This document shows positions 30,841-39,417 of a stretch of DNA of 64,000 bases, piece by piece. The stretch is taken from contig NZ_WMJZ01000010.1 of NCBI RefSeq assembly GCF_009711095.1, positions 62,001-126,000 of the forward strand, read 5' to 3'. Both the position numbers and the translations under genes were made by a program. A model generated the notes under the pieces. That model did no database searches and was not told the DNA's origin. It was given only the letters and a program-made list of their open reading frames with translations. Source of the stretch: Intestinirhabdus alba (lineage in GTDB: Bacteria; Pseudomonadota; Gammaproteobacteria; Enterobacterales; Enterobacteriaceae). The stretch's first letter is position 1; every line of letters begins with the position of its first letter.

Positions 30841-30940
30841 TTTCGCGCATATTCGAGCATTTTTCGAAAATGAAACGTGATTCCATGCGTCTTTTTGAAC
30901 ATTTGTCATAGATCTGTAACACTCTGTGCTTTAATTCACA
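30841..30940. promoter_or_regulatory. glpACB-glpTQ divergent control region (CRP and GlpR sites)
   Basis: The 261-bp divergent gap holds an excellent CRP site, TGTGCTTTAATTCACA (30925-30940, one mismatch to TGTGA-N6-TCACA). GlpR-like half-operators are ATATTCGAG (about 30850-30858), the dyad CATTTTTCGAAAATG (about 30858-30872) and TTTGAACATTT (about 30894-30904); these resemble WATGTTCGWT and its complement. The arrangement fits the known joint control by CRP and the GlpR repressor. An FNR site for glpA was not clearly identified. Confidence 0.65.
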
Positions 30941-31041
30941 TTCACATTATGTAACTTTACATAACATCGCGACCGCCCCGGAAGCAGCAGGGGTTGTACC
31001 GTACTTAATCACTACTAAAAAATGAGCCACGGAGGCTTTAT

Positions 31042-32400
31042 ATGTTGAGTATTTTTAAACCTGCGCCCCACAGGGCGCGTTTGCCCGCTGCGGAGATCGA
31101 TCCGACCTACCGCCGGCTGCGCTGGCAAATTTTTCTGGGGATTTTCTTTGGCTATGCCGCGTACTATCTGGTGCGCAAGAACTTTGCCCTGGCGATGCCC
31201 TGGCTGGTGGAGCAGGGCTTTTCGCGCGGCGATCTGGGCTTTGCCCTGTCGGGCATCTCTATCGCCTACGGATTTTCGAAATTCATCATGGGGTCGATTT
31301 CCGACCGCTCGAATCCGCGCGTTTTTCTGCCCGCCGGCCTGATTCTGGCGGCGATGGTGATGCTGTTTATGGGCTTTGTGCCCTGGGCGACCTCAAGTAT
31401 CACCGTCATGTTCGTGCTGCTCTTTCTCTGCGGCTGGTTCCAGGGGATGGGGTGGCCGCCGTGCGGCCGCACCATGGTGCACTGGTGGTCGCAGAAAGAG
31501 CGCGGCGGCGTGGTGTCGGTGTGGAACTGCGCCCATAACGTCGGCGGCGGTATTCCTCCGCTGCTGTTCCTGCTGGGCATGATGTGGTTTAACGACTGGA
31601 AGGCGGCGTTCTATATGCCGGCGCTGGGCGCGGTTCTGGTGGCCCTGTTCGCCTTCGCCATGATGCGCGATACGCCGCAGTCCTGCGGCCTGCCGCCCAT
31701 CGAAGAGTACAAAAACGACTATCCGGACGATTACAACGAAAAGGCGGAAGAGGAGCTGACCGCGAAGCAGATCTTTATGCAGTACGTGCTGCCAAACAAG
31801 CTGCTGTGGTATATCGCTATCGCTAACGTCTTTGTCTATCTGCTGCGCTACGGCATTCTCGACTGGTCGCCGACCTATCTGAGAGAGGTGAAGCACTTCG
31901 CGCTGGATAAATCCTCCTGGGCCTATTTCCTCTACGAGTACGCCGGTATTCCTGGCACCCTGCTGTGCGGCTGGATGTCCGATAAGGTCTTCCGCGGCAA
32001 CCGTGGCGCTACCGGCGTCTTCTTTATGACCCTGGTGACCATCGCCACCATCGTTTACTGGCTGAACCCGGCCGGCAACCCGACGGTGGATATGATCTGC
32101 ATGATTGTCATCGGCTTCCTGATCTACGGTCCGGTTATGCTGATCGGCCTGCACGCCCTCGAGCTGGCACCGAAAAAGGCGGCGGGCACCGCGGCGGGCT
32201 TCACCGGCCTGTTCGGCTACCTCGGCGGCTCGGTGGCGGCCAGCGCCATCGTCGGCTATACCGTCGACTTCTTCGGCTGGGACGGCGGCTTTATGGTGAT
32301 GATCGGCGGCAGTATCCTGGCGGTCCTTCTGCTGATCGTTGTGATGATCGGCGAAAATCGTCGTCATCATGAGCTGCAGATGAAACGCGGCGGGGAGTAA
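31042..32400 (+). CDS. glpT: glycerol-3-phosphate:phosphate antiporter GlpT
   Basis: Major facilitator superfamily organophosphate:phosphate antiporter of the inner membrane; it is also the uptake route for fosfomycin. It has 452 residues and 12 membrane segments. Motifs are [49 protein letters not shown] (helices 1-2, including the substrate-binding arginine of YLVRKN) and the family signature [21 protein letters not shown]. The sequence appears intact. The ribosome-binding site GGAGG is 6 bp upstream. glpQ follows after 4 bp. Confidence 0.97.
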   Translation: MLSIFKPAPHRARLPAAEIDPTYRRLRWQIFLGIFFGYAAYYLVRKNFALAMPWLVEQGFSRGDLGFALSGISIAYGFSKFIMGSISDRSNPRVFLPAGLILAAMVMLFMGFVPWATSSITVMFVLLFLCGWFQGMGWPPCGRTMVHWWSQKERGGVVSVWNCAHNVGGGIPPLLFLLGMMWFNDWKAAFYMPALGAVLVALFAFAMMRDTPQSCGLPPIEEYKNDYPDDYNEKAEEELTAKQIFMQYVLPNKLLWYIAIANVFVYLLRYGILDWSPTYLREVKHFALDKSSWAYFLYEYAGIPGTLLCGWMSDKVFRGNRGATGVFFMTLVTIATIVYWLNPAGNPTVDMICMIVIGFLIYGPVMLIGLHALELAPKKAAGTAAGFTGLFGYLGGSVAASAIVGYTVDFFGWDGGFMVMIGGSILAVLLLIVVMIGENRRHHELQMKRGGE

Positions 32401-32404
32401 AACG

Positions 32405-33472
32405 ATGAAAACCTCTCTGATAAACCTGAGCGCAGCGCTGATGCTGGCCGGTGCCGTCGTCAGCGGCAGCGTCTTCGCCGCTGAGAAGATTGTCATTGCC
32501 CACCGCGGTGCCAGCGGCTATCTGCCGGAGCATACGCTGCCGGCGAAGGCGATGGCCTACGCCCAGGGCGCGGACTATCTGGAGCAGGATCTGGTGCTGA
32601 CCAGGGACGACCGGCTGATTGTCCTGCATGACCACTATCTCGACCGGGTCACCGACGTTGCGGAGCGTTTTCCTGACCGCGCGCGCAAGGATGGCCGGTA
32701 TTACGCTATCGACTTCACCCTCGACGAGGTTAAATCGCTGAAGTTTACTGAAGGGTTCGATATCAAAAACGGTACGAAGGTGCAGACGTATCCTGGCCGC
32801 TTCCCGATGGGAAAGTCTGATTTTCGCATTCACACCTTCGAAGAAGAGATTGAGTTTGTGCAGGGGCTGAACCATGCCACCGGTAAGAACATCGGTATCT
32901 ATCCGGAGATTAAGGCTCCGTGGTTCCACCATCAGGAAGGCAAGGATATCGCGGTAAAAACGCTGGAGGTGCTGAAAAAATATGGCTACACCGGTAAGCA
33001 GGATAAGGTTTTTCTGCAGTGCTTTGACGTCGCCGAGCTGAAGCGCATCAAAAACGTGCTGCAGCCGAAGATGGGCATGGATCTTAACCTGGTGCAGCTG
33101 ATTGCCTATACCGACTGGAACGAAACGCAGCAGAAGCAGCCGGACGGCAGCTGGGTGAACTACAGCTACGACTGGATGTTCCAGCCCGGCGCGATGAAGC
33201 AGGTGGCGGAGTATGCCGACGGCATTGGCCCTGACTACCATATGCTGATTGCGGACTCTTCGAAGAAGGGGGCGATTAACCTGACCGGCATGATGCAGGA
33301 CGCGCGGCAGAATAAGCTGCTGGTGCATCCCTTTACCGTGCGGGCGGACCAGCTTCCGGACTATGCGGCCGACGTGACGCAGCTGTATGACATTCTGTAC
33401 AACCAGGCGGGCGTCGACGGGCTGTTCACCGACTTCCCCGATAAGGCGGTGCAGTTCCTCGAAAAACGCTGA
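32405..33472 (+). CDS. glpQ: periplasmic glycerophosphodiester phosphodiesterase GlpQ
   Basis: Hydrolyses glycerophosphodiesters in the periplasm to glycerol 3-phosphate, which GlpT then imports. It has 355 residues with a signal peptide of about 25 residues (cleavage after SVFA). The GDPD catalytic histidine lies in IAHRGASGYLPEHT (His33 and His43 region), and YLEQDLVLTRDDRLIVLHDHYLDRVTDV completes the calcium-binding active site. It ends with YNQAGVDGLFTDFPDKAVQFLEKR. Coupled to glpT by a 4-bp gap; followed by a strong terminator. Confidence 0.96.
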   Translation: MKTSLINLSAALMLAGAVVSGSVFAAEKIVIAHRGASGYLPEHTLPAKAMAYAQGADYLEQDLVLTRDDRLIVLHDHYLDRVTDVAERFPDRARKDGRYYAIDFTLDEVKSLKFTEGFDIKNGTKVQTYPGRFPMGKSDFRIHTFEEEIEFVQGLNHATGKNIGIYPEIKAPWFHHQEGKDIAVKTLEVLKKYGYTGKQDKVFLQCFDVAELKRIKNVLQPKMGMDLNLVQLIAYTDWNETQQKQPDGSWVNYSYDWMFQPGAMKQVAEYADGIGPDYHMLIADSSKKGAINLTGMMQDARQNKLLVHPFTVRADQLPDYAADVTQLYDILYNQAGVDGLFTDFPDKAVQFLEKR

Positions 33473-33485
33473 CGCCCCGTCAGCC

Positions 33486-33518
33486 AAAACCCCGGCCAGC
33501 CGTGCCGGGGTTTTTTTT
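33486..33518 (+). terminator. glpTQ terminator
   Basis: AAAACCCCGGC-cagccgt-GCCGGGGTTTTTTTT is a textbook Rho-independent terminator 14 bp after the glpQ stop. Confidence 0.93.
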
Positions 33519-33572
33519 GCCCGCCGCGCCATTTATCCCCGGACGCAGAAGTCCAGTTACGATCTTCAATTT

Positions 33573-33589
33573 CTTAAGAAAGACTTAAC
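33573..33589 (+). promoter_or_regulatory. PmrA-box-like repeat upstream of inaA
   Basis: CTTAAG-AAAGA-CTTAAC matches the PmrA direct-repeat consensus (YTTAAK-N5-YTTAAK) except for the last base, 60 bp before the inaA start. It could equally be part of an A/T-rich promoter. inaA is not a known PmrA target as far as I know. Confidence 0.35.
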
Positions 33590-33648
33590 AAAAAGAACTA
33601 TATTCATTTCGGCGTAGTGATTGTCAGTACAATAATGGATGAAATGAG

Positions 33649-34302
33649 ATGACAGTATCAGCAAAACACGACGAATTTAGCCGCTGGTGGGCAACGGAAG
33701 GCGACTGGGTGGAAGAGCCTAACTATCGCCGTAAGGGTATGAGCGGGGTGCAGTGCGTGGAGCGCGACGGCAAAAGGCTCTACGTTAAGCGCATGACCCA
33801 CCATCTGTTTTACTCGCTCCGCTACCCCTTTGGCCGCCCGACCATCGTGCGGGAGATCCGCGTCATTAAGGCGCTGGAGCGCGCCGGGGTGATCGTGCCA
33901 AAAATCGTCTACGGCAGGGCGACCAAAGTGGACGGTGAATGGCGGGCGCTGCTGGTTACCGAAGACATGGCCGGCTTTATCAGCATCGCCGACTGGTATC
34001 ATCGCCATGCGGTAACGCCCTACCCGGATGAGGTGCGTGAGGCGATGCTCAGGGCGGTGGCCCTGGCGTTTAAAAAGATGCACCGCATAAAGCGCCAGCA
34101 CGGCTGCTGTTACGTCCGGCATATTTACGTTAAAACCGAAGGCGAGGCGGAAGCCGGCTTTCTCGATCTTGAAAAGAGCCGCCGCCGCTTCAGCCGCAGC
34201 CGGGCGGCTGGCCATGATTTCGCCCAGCTGGAGAAGTATCTCGATCCGATCCCCCGGGCCGACTGGGAGAAGGTGAAGGCGTACTACCACGCCCTGCCGT
34301 AG
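33649..34302 (+). CDS. inaA: InaA, Kdo-kinase/WaaP-like protein
   Basis: Cytoplasmic protein of the lipopolysaccharide kinase (Kdo/WaaP) superfamily; in E. coli inaA is induced by weak acids and by the MarA/SoxS/Rob regulators, but its substrate is unknown. It has 217 residues. It shows the kinase-like elements KRLYVKRMTHHLFYSLRYPFGRPTIVREIRVIKALERAGV (ATP-lysine and following helix), LLVTEDMAGFISIADW, MHRIKRQHGCCYVRHIYVK and a metal-binding FLDLEKSRRRFSRSRAAGHDFAQLEKYL. The ATG follows GATGAAATGAG. It is convergent with yfaE. Confidence 0.9.
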   Translation: MTVSAKHDEFSRWWATEGDWVEEPNYRRKGMSGVQCVERDGKRLYVKRMTHHLFYSLRYPFGRPTIVREIRVIKALERAGVIVPKIVYGRATKVDGEWRALLVTEDMAGFISIADWYHRHAVTPYPDEVREAMLRAVALAFKKMHRIKRQHGCCYVRHIYVKTEGEAEAGFLDLEKSRRRFSRSRAAGHDFAQLEKYLDPIPRADWEKVKAYYHALP

Positions 34303-34362
34303 CCGTGGGCGCTTTCCGACGCCGCCGGGCCGTTCGTCCAGCGCGCGGCGCGGCAGAGGGTG

Positions 34363-34617
34363 CTACATTTCGATTTCAATATCCCCTTTCGCCCGGCAGC
34401 AGCAGGGCAGGATTTCGCCCGGCTGAATGCAGGCTAAAGGCTCGGCGATCCAGTCCACCTGGCCCGCCAGCAGGCGGCAGCGGCAGGAGCCGCAGTAGCC
34501 CTCCCGACACTGGAACTCAACGTTAACGTTATGCGACTCCAGCGCCGCCAGCAGGGAGGGGTACTCCTCCCTGCACAGCAGCTGTGCGCCGGTGATGCGC
34601 AGCGTCACGCGGCCCAT
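34363..34617 (-). CDS. yfaE: [2Fe-2S] ferredoxin YfaE (NrdB cofactor maintenance)
   Basis: Small plant-type ferredoxin, 84 residues, that in E. coli supplies electrons to regenerate the diferric-tyrosyl radical of NrdB. The cluster ligands are visible as CREGYCGSCRCRLL (residues about 37-50) with the fourth cysteine in LPCCCRAKGD near the C-terminus. The ATG overlaps the last base of the nrdB stop (TGATG), so it is translationally coupled to nrdB and forms the third gene of nrdA-nrdB-yfaE. Confidence 0.94.
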   Translation of the reverse strand: MGRVTLRITGAQLLCREEYPSLLAALESHNVNVEFQCREGYCGSCRCRLLAGQVDWIAEPLACIQPGEILPCCCRAKGDIEIEM

Positions 34618-35747
34618 CAGAGCTGAAAGTTGCTCAGATCGTCGGTATCGACTTCCGAATCGATTTGTCCGACCAGGTAAGAGCTGACCTCCACCTCCTG
34701 CGGTGCCACCTGCACGTTGTCAGACACCAGCCAGGTATTGATCCACGGAATCGGATTGGAGCGCGTCTGGAACGGCAGATCGAGCCCCACCGCCTGCATG
34801 CGGATGTTGGTGATGTACTCGACATACTGGCAGAGAATGTCTTTATTGAGGCCGATCATCGAGCCGTCGCGGAACAGGTATTCCGCCCACTCTTTCTCCT
34901 GCTGCGCCGCCTGCACGAACAGGTCATAGCACTCCTTTTGACATTCGTTGGCGATCTCCGCCATTTCCGGATCGTCGCTGCCGGAGCGCAGCAGATTCAG
35001 CATATGCTGGGTGCCGGTCAGGTGCAGGGCTTCGTCCCGGGCGATAAGGCGGATAATTTTGGCGTTGCCCTCCATCAGCTCGCGCTCGGCGAAGGCGAAG
35101 GAGCAGGCGAAGCTGACGTAGAAGCGGATCGCCTCCAGCGCGTTAACGCTCATCAGGCACAGATAGAGCTTTTTCTTCAGCTCGCGCAGGCTTATGGTCA
35201 CGGTTTTGCCGTTGACGGTGTGGCTGCCTTCGCCCAGCAGGTGCCAGTAGCTGGTCATCTCGATAAGCTCATCGTAATAGCGAGAGATGCCCTCCGCGCG
35301 CTTCTGGATCTGTGCGTTGGTGACGATATCGTCAAACACCACCGACGGATCGTTAACGATATTGCGGATGATGTGGGTGTAGGAGCGCGAGTGGATGGTT
35401 TCCGAAAAGGCCCAGGTTTCCACCCAGGTTTCCAGCTCCGGAATGGAGATCAGCGGCAGCAGGGCGACGTTCGGACTGCGCCCCTGAATGGAATCCAGCA
35501 GGGTCTGGTACTTCAGGTTGCTGATAAAAATGTGCTTTTCATGCTCCGGCAGCGCCTGGTAGTCGATGCGGTCGCGGGAGACGTCGACCTCCTCCGGACG
35601 CCAGAAGAAGGAGAGCTGTTTTTCGATCAGCTTTTCAAAGATGTCATATTTTTGCTGATCGTAGCGTGCAACGTTTACCGGCTGGCCGAAAAACATCGGC
35701 TCCAGCAGCTGGTCATTTTTCGTCTGTGAAAACGTAGTGTATGCCAT
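34617..35747 (-). CDS. nrdB: class Ia ribonucleoside-diphosphate reductase beta subunit
   Basis: Radical-generating small subunit of aerobic ribonucleotide reductase. The 376 residues match E. coli. The radical tyrosine is Tyr123 (HSRSYTHI), and iron ligands Asp85 (LLDSIQGR), Glu116 and His119 (SETIHS) are all present; the second set lies in [12 protein letters not shown]. The C-terminal tail [13 protein letters not shown] is the part that binds NrdA. It lies 115 bp downstream of nrdA, a gap filled by a REP pair, and overlaps yfaE. Confidence 0.97.
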   Translation of the reverse strand: MAYTTFSQTKNDQLLEPMFFGQPVNVARYDQQKYDIFEKLIEKQLSFFWRPEEVDVSRDRIDYQALPEHEKHIFISNLKYQTLLDSIQGRSPNVALLPLISIPELETWVETWAFSETIHSRSYTHIIRNIVNDPSVVFDDIVTNAQIQKRAEGISRYYDELIEMTSYWHLLGEGSHTVNGKTVTISLRELKKKLYLCLMSVNALEAIRFYVSFACSFAFAERELMEGNAKIIRLIARDEALHLTGTQHMLNLLRSGSDDPEMAEIANECQKECYDLFVQAAQQEKEWAEYLFRDGSMIGLNKDILCQYVEYITNIRMQAVGLDLPFQTRSNPIPWINTWLVSDNVQVAPQEVEVSSYLVGQIDSEVDTDDLSNFQL

Positions 35748-35773
35748 TGAAGTGAATCCTTTATGGGATGAGC

Positions 35774-35855
35774 GCCGGATGGCGGCGCAAGCGCCTTATC
35801 CGGCCTACAAGCCGTGCAATTGCAGGCCGGGTAAGCGTCGTCGCGCCACCCGGCA
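35774..35855. repeat. BIME: two inverted REP sequences between nrdA and nrdB
   Basis: The first REP, 35774-35808, pairs GCCGGATGGCGGCG with CGCCTTATCCGGCCTAC, an essentially exact REP consensus. The second, in opposite orientation (35822-35855), contains GCAGGCCGGGTAAGCG and CGCGCCACCCGGCA. Together they form a small bacterial interspersed mosaic element that almost fills the nrdA-nrdB intercistronic gap and could stabilise or attenuate the transcript. Confidence 0.85.
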
Positions 35856-35862
35856 TCATTCA

Positions 35863-38148
35863 TCAGATCTTACATGCGCCGCTTTCGCAGCCGTCGTCCT
35901 GAACAGACGGCACCATGTCGTCCTGGGCATCCTCCGCACCGTCGCGAGTGTTCTGATAGTACAGCGTCTTCACGCCAAACTTATAGGCGGTAAGCAGATC
36001 CTTCAGCAACTGCTGCATCGGCACCTTGCCCGACGGGAAGCGCGACGGATCGTAGTTGGTGTTGGCGGAGATCGACTGATCGATAAACTTCTGCATAATG
36101 CCCACCAGCTGCAGGTAGCCGTCGTTGCCCGGCATCTCCCACAGCAGCTCGTAGGCGGAGCCCAGGCGCTCGTAATCCGGCACCACCTGGCGCAGAATGC
36201 CGTCCTTCGACGCCTTAATGCTGACGTAGCCGCGCGGCGGCTCAATGCCGTTGGTGGCGTTGGAGATCTGCGAAGAGGTCTCGGACGGCATCAGGGCGGA
36301 GAGCGTGGAGTTGCGCAGGCCGTGGGTTCTGATGGACTCACGCAGCGTCTCCCAGTCGAGGTGCAGCGGCTCGCTGACGATGGCGTCCAGATCCTTTTTA
36401 TAAGTGTCGATGGGCAGGATGCCTTTGGCGTATGTGGTTTCATTGAACCACGGGCAGGCACCTTGCTCTTTCGCCAGCTCGTTGGAGGCCTTCAGCAGGT
36501 AATACTGAATGGCTTCGAAGGTTTCATGGGTCAGGTTGTTGGCGCTGCCGTCGGAGTAGCGCTTGCCGTTCTTCGCCAGCCAGCAGGCGAAGTTGATCAC
36601 CCCAATGCCCAGCGTACGCCGCCCCATCGCCCCGCGTCTGGCCGCCGGGATTGGGTAGTCCTGATAGTCGAGCAGGGCGTCCAGCGCGCGTACCGCCAGC
36701 ACCGCCAGATCTTCCAGCTCCGCCAGGCCGCTGATGGCACCGAGGTTAAAGGCTGACAGGGTGCACAGGGCGATTTCACCGCTCTCGTCGTTGACGTCCA
36801 TCAGCGGTTTGGTCGGCAGGGCGATCTCCAGGCACAGGTTGGACTGGCGCACCGGTGCCACCTGCGGATCGAACGGGCTGTGGGTGTTGCAGTGGTCAAC
36901 GTTCTGAATATAGATACGGCCGGTGGAGGCGCGCTCCTGCATCATCAGGGAGAAGAGATCCACCGCTTTTACCCGCTGCTTACGGATGCTGTCGTCTTTT
37001 TCATACTTCGTGTAGAGGCGTTCGAACTCCTCCTGATCGGCGAAGAAGGCGTCGTACAGACCCGGCACGTCGGACGGGCTGAACAGGGTGATCTCTTCCC
37101 CCTTCAGCAGGCGGGTGTACATCAGCTTGTTAATTTGTACCCCGTAGTCCATATGGCGCACGCGGTTGCCTTCGACGCCGCGGTTGTTTTTCAACACCAG
37201 CAGGCTTTCGACTTCCAGATGCCACATCGGGTAGAAGAGGGTGGCCGCGCCGCCGCGAACCCCGCCCTGGGAGCAGGATTTAACCGCCGTCTGGAAGTGC
37301 TTATAGAACGGAATGCAGCCGGTATGGAACGCCTCGCCGCCGCGAATCGGGCTGCCCAGCGCGCGAATGCGCCCGGCGTTGATGCCGATACCGGCGCGCT
37401 GGGAGACATATTTCACGATGGCGCTGGAGGTGGCGTTGATGGAGTCGAGGCTGTCGCCGCACTCGATCAGCACGCAGGAGCTGAACTGGCGCGTCGGGGT
37501 ACGCACGCCGGACATGATTGGCGTCGGCAGCGAAATTTTAAAGGTGGAAACCGCGTCGTAGAAGCGCTTCACGTAGTCAAGGCGCGTTTCGCGTGGATAG
37601 CCGGAGAAAAGGCAGGCGGCGACCAGCAGATAGAGGAACTGAGCGCTTTCGTAGATCTCGCCGGTAACGCGGTTCTGAACCAGATATTTGCCTTCCAGCT
37701 GCTTTACCGCCGCGTAAGAGAAGGTCATATCGCGGTCGTGAACGATAAACGAGTCCATCTGCTGGAACTCTTCTTCCGTGTAGTCTTCCAGCAGATGATT
37801 GTCGTACTTGCCCAGCGCCACCATTTTTACCACGTGGTCGTAGAGCGCCGGCGGCTCGAACTGGCCCCAGGCTTTTTTACGCAGATGGAAAATCGCCAGA
37901 CGTGCGGCCAGGTACTGGTAATCCGGCGCGTCCCGGGAGATCAGGTCGGCGGCGGCTTTGATGATCGTTTCATGGATGTCGGACGTTTTGATACCGTCAT
38001 AAAACTGAATGTGCGAGCGCAGTTCGACCTGAGAAATTGAGACATTGCTCAACCCCTCTGCCGCCCAGTCCAGAACGCGGTGGATTTTGTCGAGATTAAT
38101 GCGTTCGGTGCTGCCATCACGCTTTGTCACCAGCAGACTCTGATTCAT
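35863..38148 (-). CDS. nrdA: class Ia ribonucleoside-diphosphate reductase alpha subunit
   Basis: Catalytic large subunit that reduces ribonucleoside diphosphates to deoxy forms. The ATG at 38148 gives 761 residues, the E. coli length (MNQSLLVTKRDGSTERINLDKIHRVLDWAAEGL), rather than a 14-residue longer form. The N-terminal ATP cone is at residues 5-95. Active-site cysteines appear in RQFSSCVLIECGDS (Cys225), and RQSNLCLEIALPT (about Cys439), with Cys462 in IALCTLSAFNLGAI. Radical-transfer tyrosines lie in KTLYYQNTRDG, and the redox-active C-terminal pair is CESGACKI (Cys754 and Cys759). NrdR and DnaA boxes lie upstream. Confidence 0.97.
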   Translation of the reverse strand: MNQSLLVTKRDGSTERINLDKIHRVLDWAAEGLSNVSISQVELRSHIQFYDGIKTSDIHETIIKAAADLISRDAPDYQYLAARLAIFHLRKKAWGQFEPPALYDHVVKMVALGKYDNHLLEDYTEEEFQQMDSFIVHDRDMTFSYAAVKQLEGKYLVQNRVTGEIYESAQFLYLLVAACLFSGYPRETRLDYVKRFYDAVSTFKISLPTPIMSGVRTPTRQFSSCVLIECGDSLDSINATSSAIVKYVSQRAGIGINAGRIRALGSPIRGGEAFHTGCIPFYKHFQTAVKSCSQGGVRGGAATLFYPMWHLEVESLLVLKNNRGVEGNRVRHMDYGVQINKLMYTRLLKGEEITLFSPSDVPGLYDAFFADQEEFERLYTKYEKDDSIRKQRVKAVDLFSLMMQERASTGRIYIQNVDHCNTHSPFDPQVAPVRQSNLCLEIALPTKPLMDVNDESGEIALCTLSAFNLGAISGLAELEDLAVLAVRALDALLDYQDYPIPAARRGAMGRRTLGIGVINFACWLAKNGKRYSDGSANNLTHETFEAIQYYLLKASNELAKEQGACPWFNETTYAKGILPIDTYKKDLDAIVSEPLHLDWETLRESIRTHGLRNSTLSALMPSETSSQISNATNGIEPPRGYVSIKASKDGILRQVVPDYERLGSAYELLWEMPGNDGYLQLVGIMQKFIDQSISANTNYDPSRFPSGKVPMQQLLKDLLTAYKFGVKTLYYQNTRDGAEDAQDDMVPSVQDDGCESGACKI

Positions 38149-38189
38149 CTGTTTTTTACCTGTCCGTGAAAGAAAAAATATCCCCGGCA

Positions 38190-38275
38190 CTATCCACAGC
38201 GCCGGTTGTGGCTAAACCTGTGGATAAACACTATATGTAGGGGGTTGGTGTTAATGAAAACGCTATATGGTGAGT
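38190..38275 (-). promoter_or_regulatory. nrdA control region: DnaA and NrdR boxes
   Basis: A perfect DnaA box, TGTGGATAA (38219-38227), and a one-mismatch box CTATCCACA (38190-38198) flank the nrdA leader. Two NrdR-type boxes, ACACTATATGTAG (38228-38240) and AAACGCTATATGGTG (about 38258-38272), are spaced 32 bp apart, three helical turns, as required for NrdR repression. This matches the known E. coli nrdAB control by DnaA and NrdR. Confidence 0.8.
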
Positions 38276-38436
38276 ATTCTAGTAGGGAATCTTTTCAGTA
38301 CAAGAGTTGATTTTGAGGTTAAATTGAGGTTGCAAAAGGGTAAGAGTCGCCAGGTGCGCGTCCCGTAAGGGCTGGCGAGGTTGTCAAGAAATGACAAAAA
38401 AAATAGAAAATTTGATCGAACGCCGATTTCTTCGGC

Positions 38437-38473
38437 TAAGAAAAGAGCGAGCCCCGCGAAGAGGCTCGCTCTA
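38437..38473 (-). terminator. ubiG terminator
   Basis: On the minus strand AGAGCGAGCC-(10-base loop)-GGCTCGCTCT is followed by TTTTCTT, 22 bp after the ubiG stop. A strong Rho-independent terminator separating ubiG from the nrdA promoter. Confidence 0.88.
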
Positions 38474-38494
38474 TGTCAAATTTCCTGGCGCTTT

Positions 38495-39223
38495 TTAGTC
38501 GATTCTGGCGCTGGTGTGCAACATGTAGTTAACATCGACGCCCGGCCCCAGCCTGAACGTGTTGCTGAGGGGATTATAGTGCAGCCCGATGATGTGCCGC
38601 TCCCGCAGCCCCGTCTGGTCAATCCAGCCCAGCAGCTCCGCGGGCTTGATAAACTTTTTCACGTCGTGAGTGCCTTTCGGCACCATGCGCAGGATATATT
38701 CCGCGCCGATCACCGCCATCAGCCAGGATTTGCCGTTGCGGTTCAGGGTAGAGAAAAAAACCTCGCCGCCGGGCTTCACCAGCCGGGCGCAGGCGTTAAC
38801 CACCGACTGCGGGTCCGGCACGTGCTCCAGCATCTCCATGCAGGTGACCACATCGTACTGCCCGGGGTGCTTCGCCGCATGTTCTTCTACCGTCTCCTGC
38901 ACGTACTCAACCTGAATGCCGCTCTCAAGGGCGTGGAGCCTCGCCACCTGCAGCGGCTCAAAACCCATATCAAGACCGGTCACCGCCGCGCCTTCACGCG
39001 CCATGCTCTCCGCCAGGATGCCCCCGCCGCAGCCGACGTCGAGCACCTTTTTGCCAAACAGCCCGCCGCAGCGCCCGGCGATGTACTCCAGCCGCAGAGG
39101 GTTGATGCGGTGCAGCGGCTTAAATTCGCCTTCTAAATCCCACCAGCGTGAGGCAACCGCTTCAAATTTAGCAATTTCCTGCTGGTCCACATTGTGCTTC
39201 ATCGGCTCTGTTTCGCCATTCAT
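38495..39223 (-). CDS. ubiG: ubiquinone biosynthesis O-methyltransferase UbiG
   Basis: SAM-dependent methyltransferase that carries out both O-methylations in ubiquinone synthesis. The ATG at 39223 gives 242 residues close to E. coli (240); the open frame extends 44 codons further but that part is not conserved. Motif I is [19 protein letters not shown] (residues about 60-78), followed by [29 protein letters not shown] and the membrane-association segment [28 protein letters not shown] lies 11 bp upstream. Divergent from gyrA, as in E. coli. Confidence 0.95.
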   Translation of the reverse strand: MNGETEPMKHNVDQQEIAKFEAVASRWWDLEGEFKPLHRINPLRLEYIAGRCGGLFGKKVLDVGCGGGILAESMAREGAAVTGLDMGFEPLQVARLHALESGIQVEYVQETVEEHAAKHPGQYDVVTCMEMLEHVPDPQSVVNACARLVKPGGEVFFSTLNRNGKSWLMAVIGAEYILRMVPKGTHDVKKFIKPAELLGWIDQTGLRERHIIGLHYNPLSNTFRLGPGVDVNYMLHTSARID

Positions 39224-39341
39224 CGGGGCATTCACTCCTTCCTGGGCAAGATAAATGAGTATATCAGGCAATCCTGGCGAAGAAAGTGAATATCCCCTCC
39301 TCCCCGGCGGGGCGTTTATCCCGCTGAATAACGTGCATAGG

Positions 39342-39372
39342 TTTACCTCAATCACGACGGCTGTGTTATAAT
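39342..39372 (+). promoter_or_regulatory. gyrA promoter
   Basis: TTTACC (39342-39347) and TATAAT (39367-39372) are 19 bp apart, or TTACCT with 18 bp, in GTGTTATAATTTCCGACC, very like the E. coli gyrA promoter. Transcription would start about 40 bp before the gyrA ATG. In E. coli this promoter is induced by DNA relaxation. Confidence 0.75.
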
Positions 39373-39417
39373 TTCCGACCTTTGAATCCGGGATTACAGT
39401 AGAGGGATAGCGGTTAG

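Noticed and set aside
33773-34302. inaA as a true Kdo or heptose kinase
   Set aside because: Family resemblance is clear but the substrate is not established for InaA, so only the family is stated.
38190-38227. DnaA boxes as a possible replication origin
   Set aside because: Only two boxes are present, with no AT-rich unwinding region, and they match the known regulatory boxes of nrdAB.
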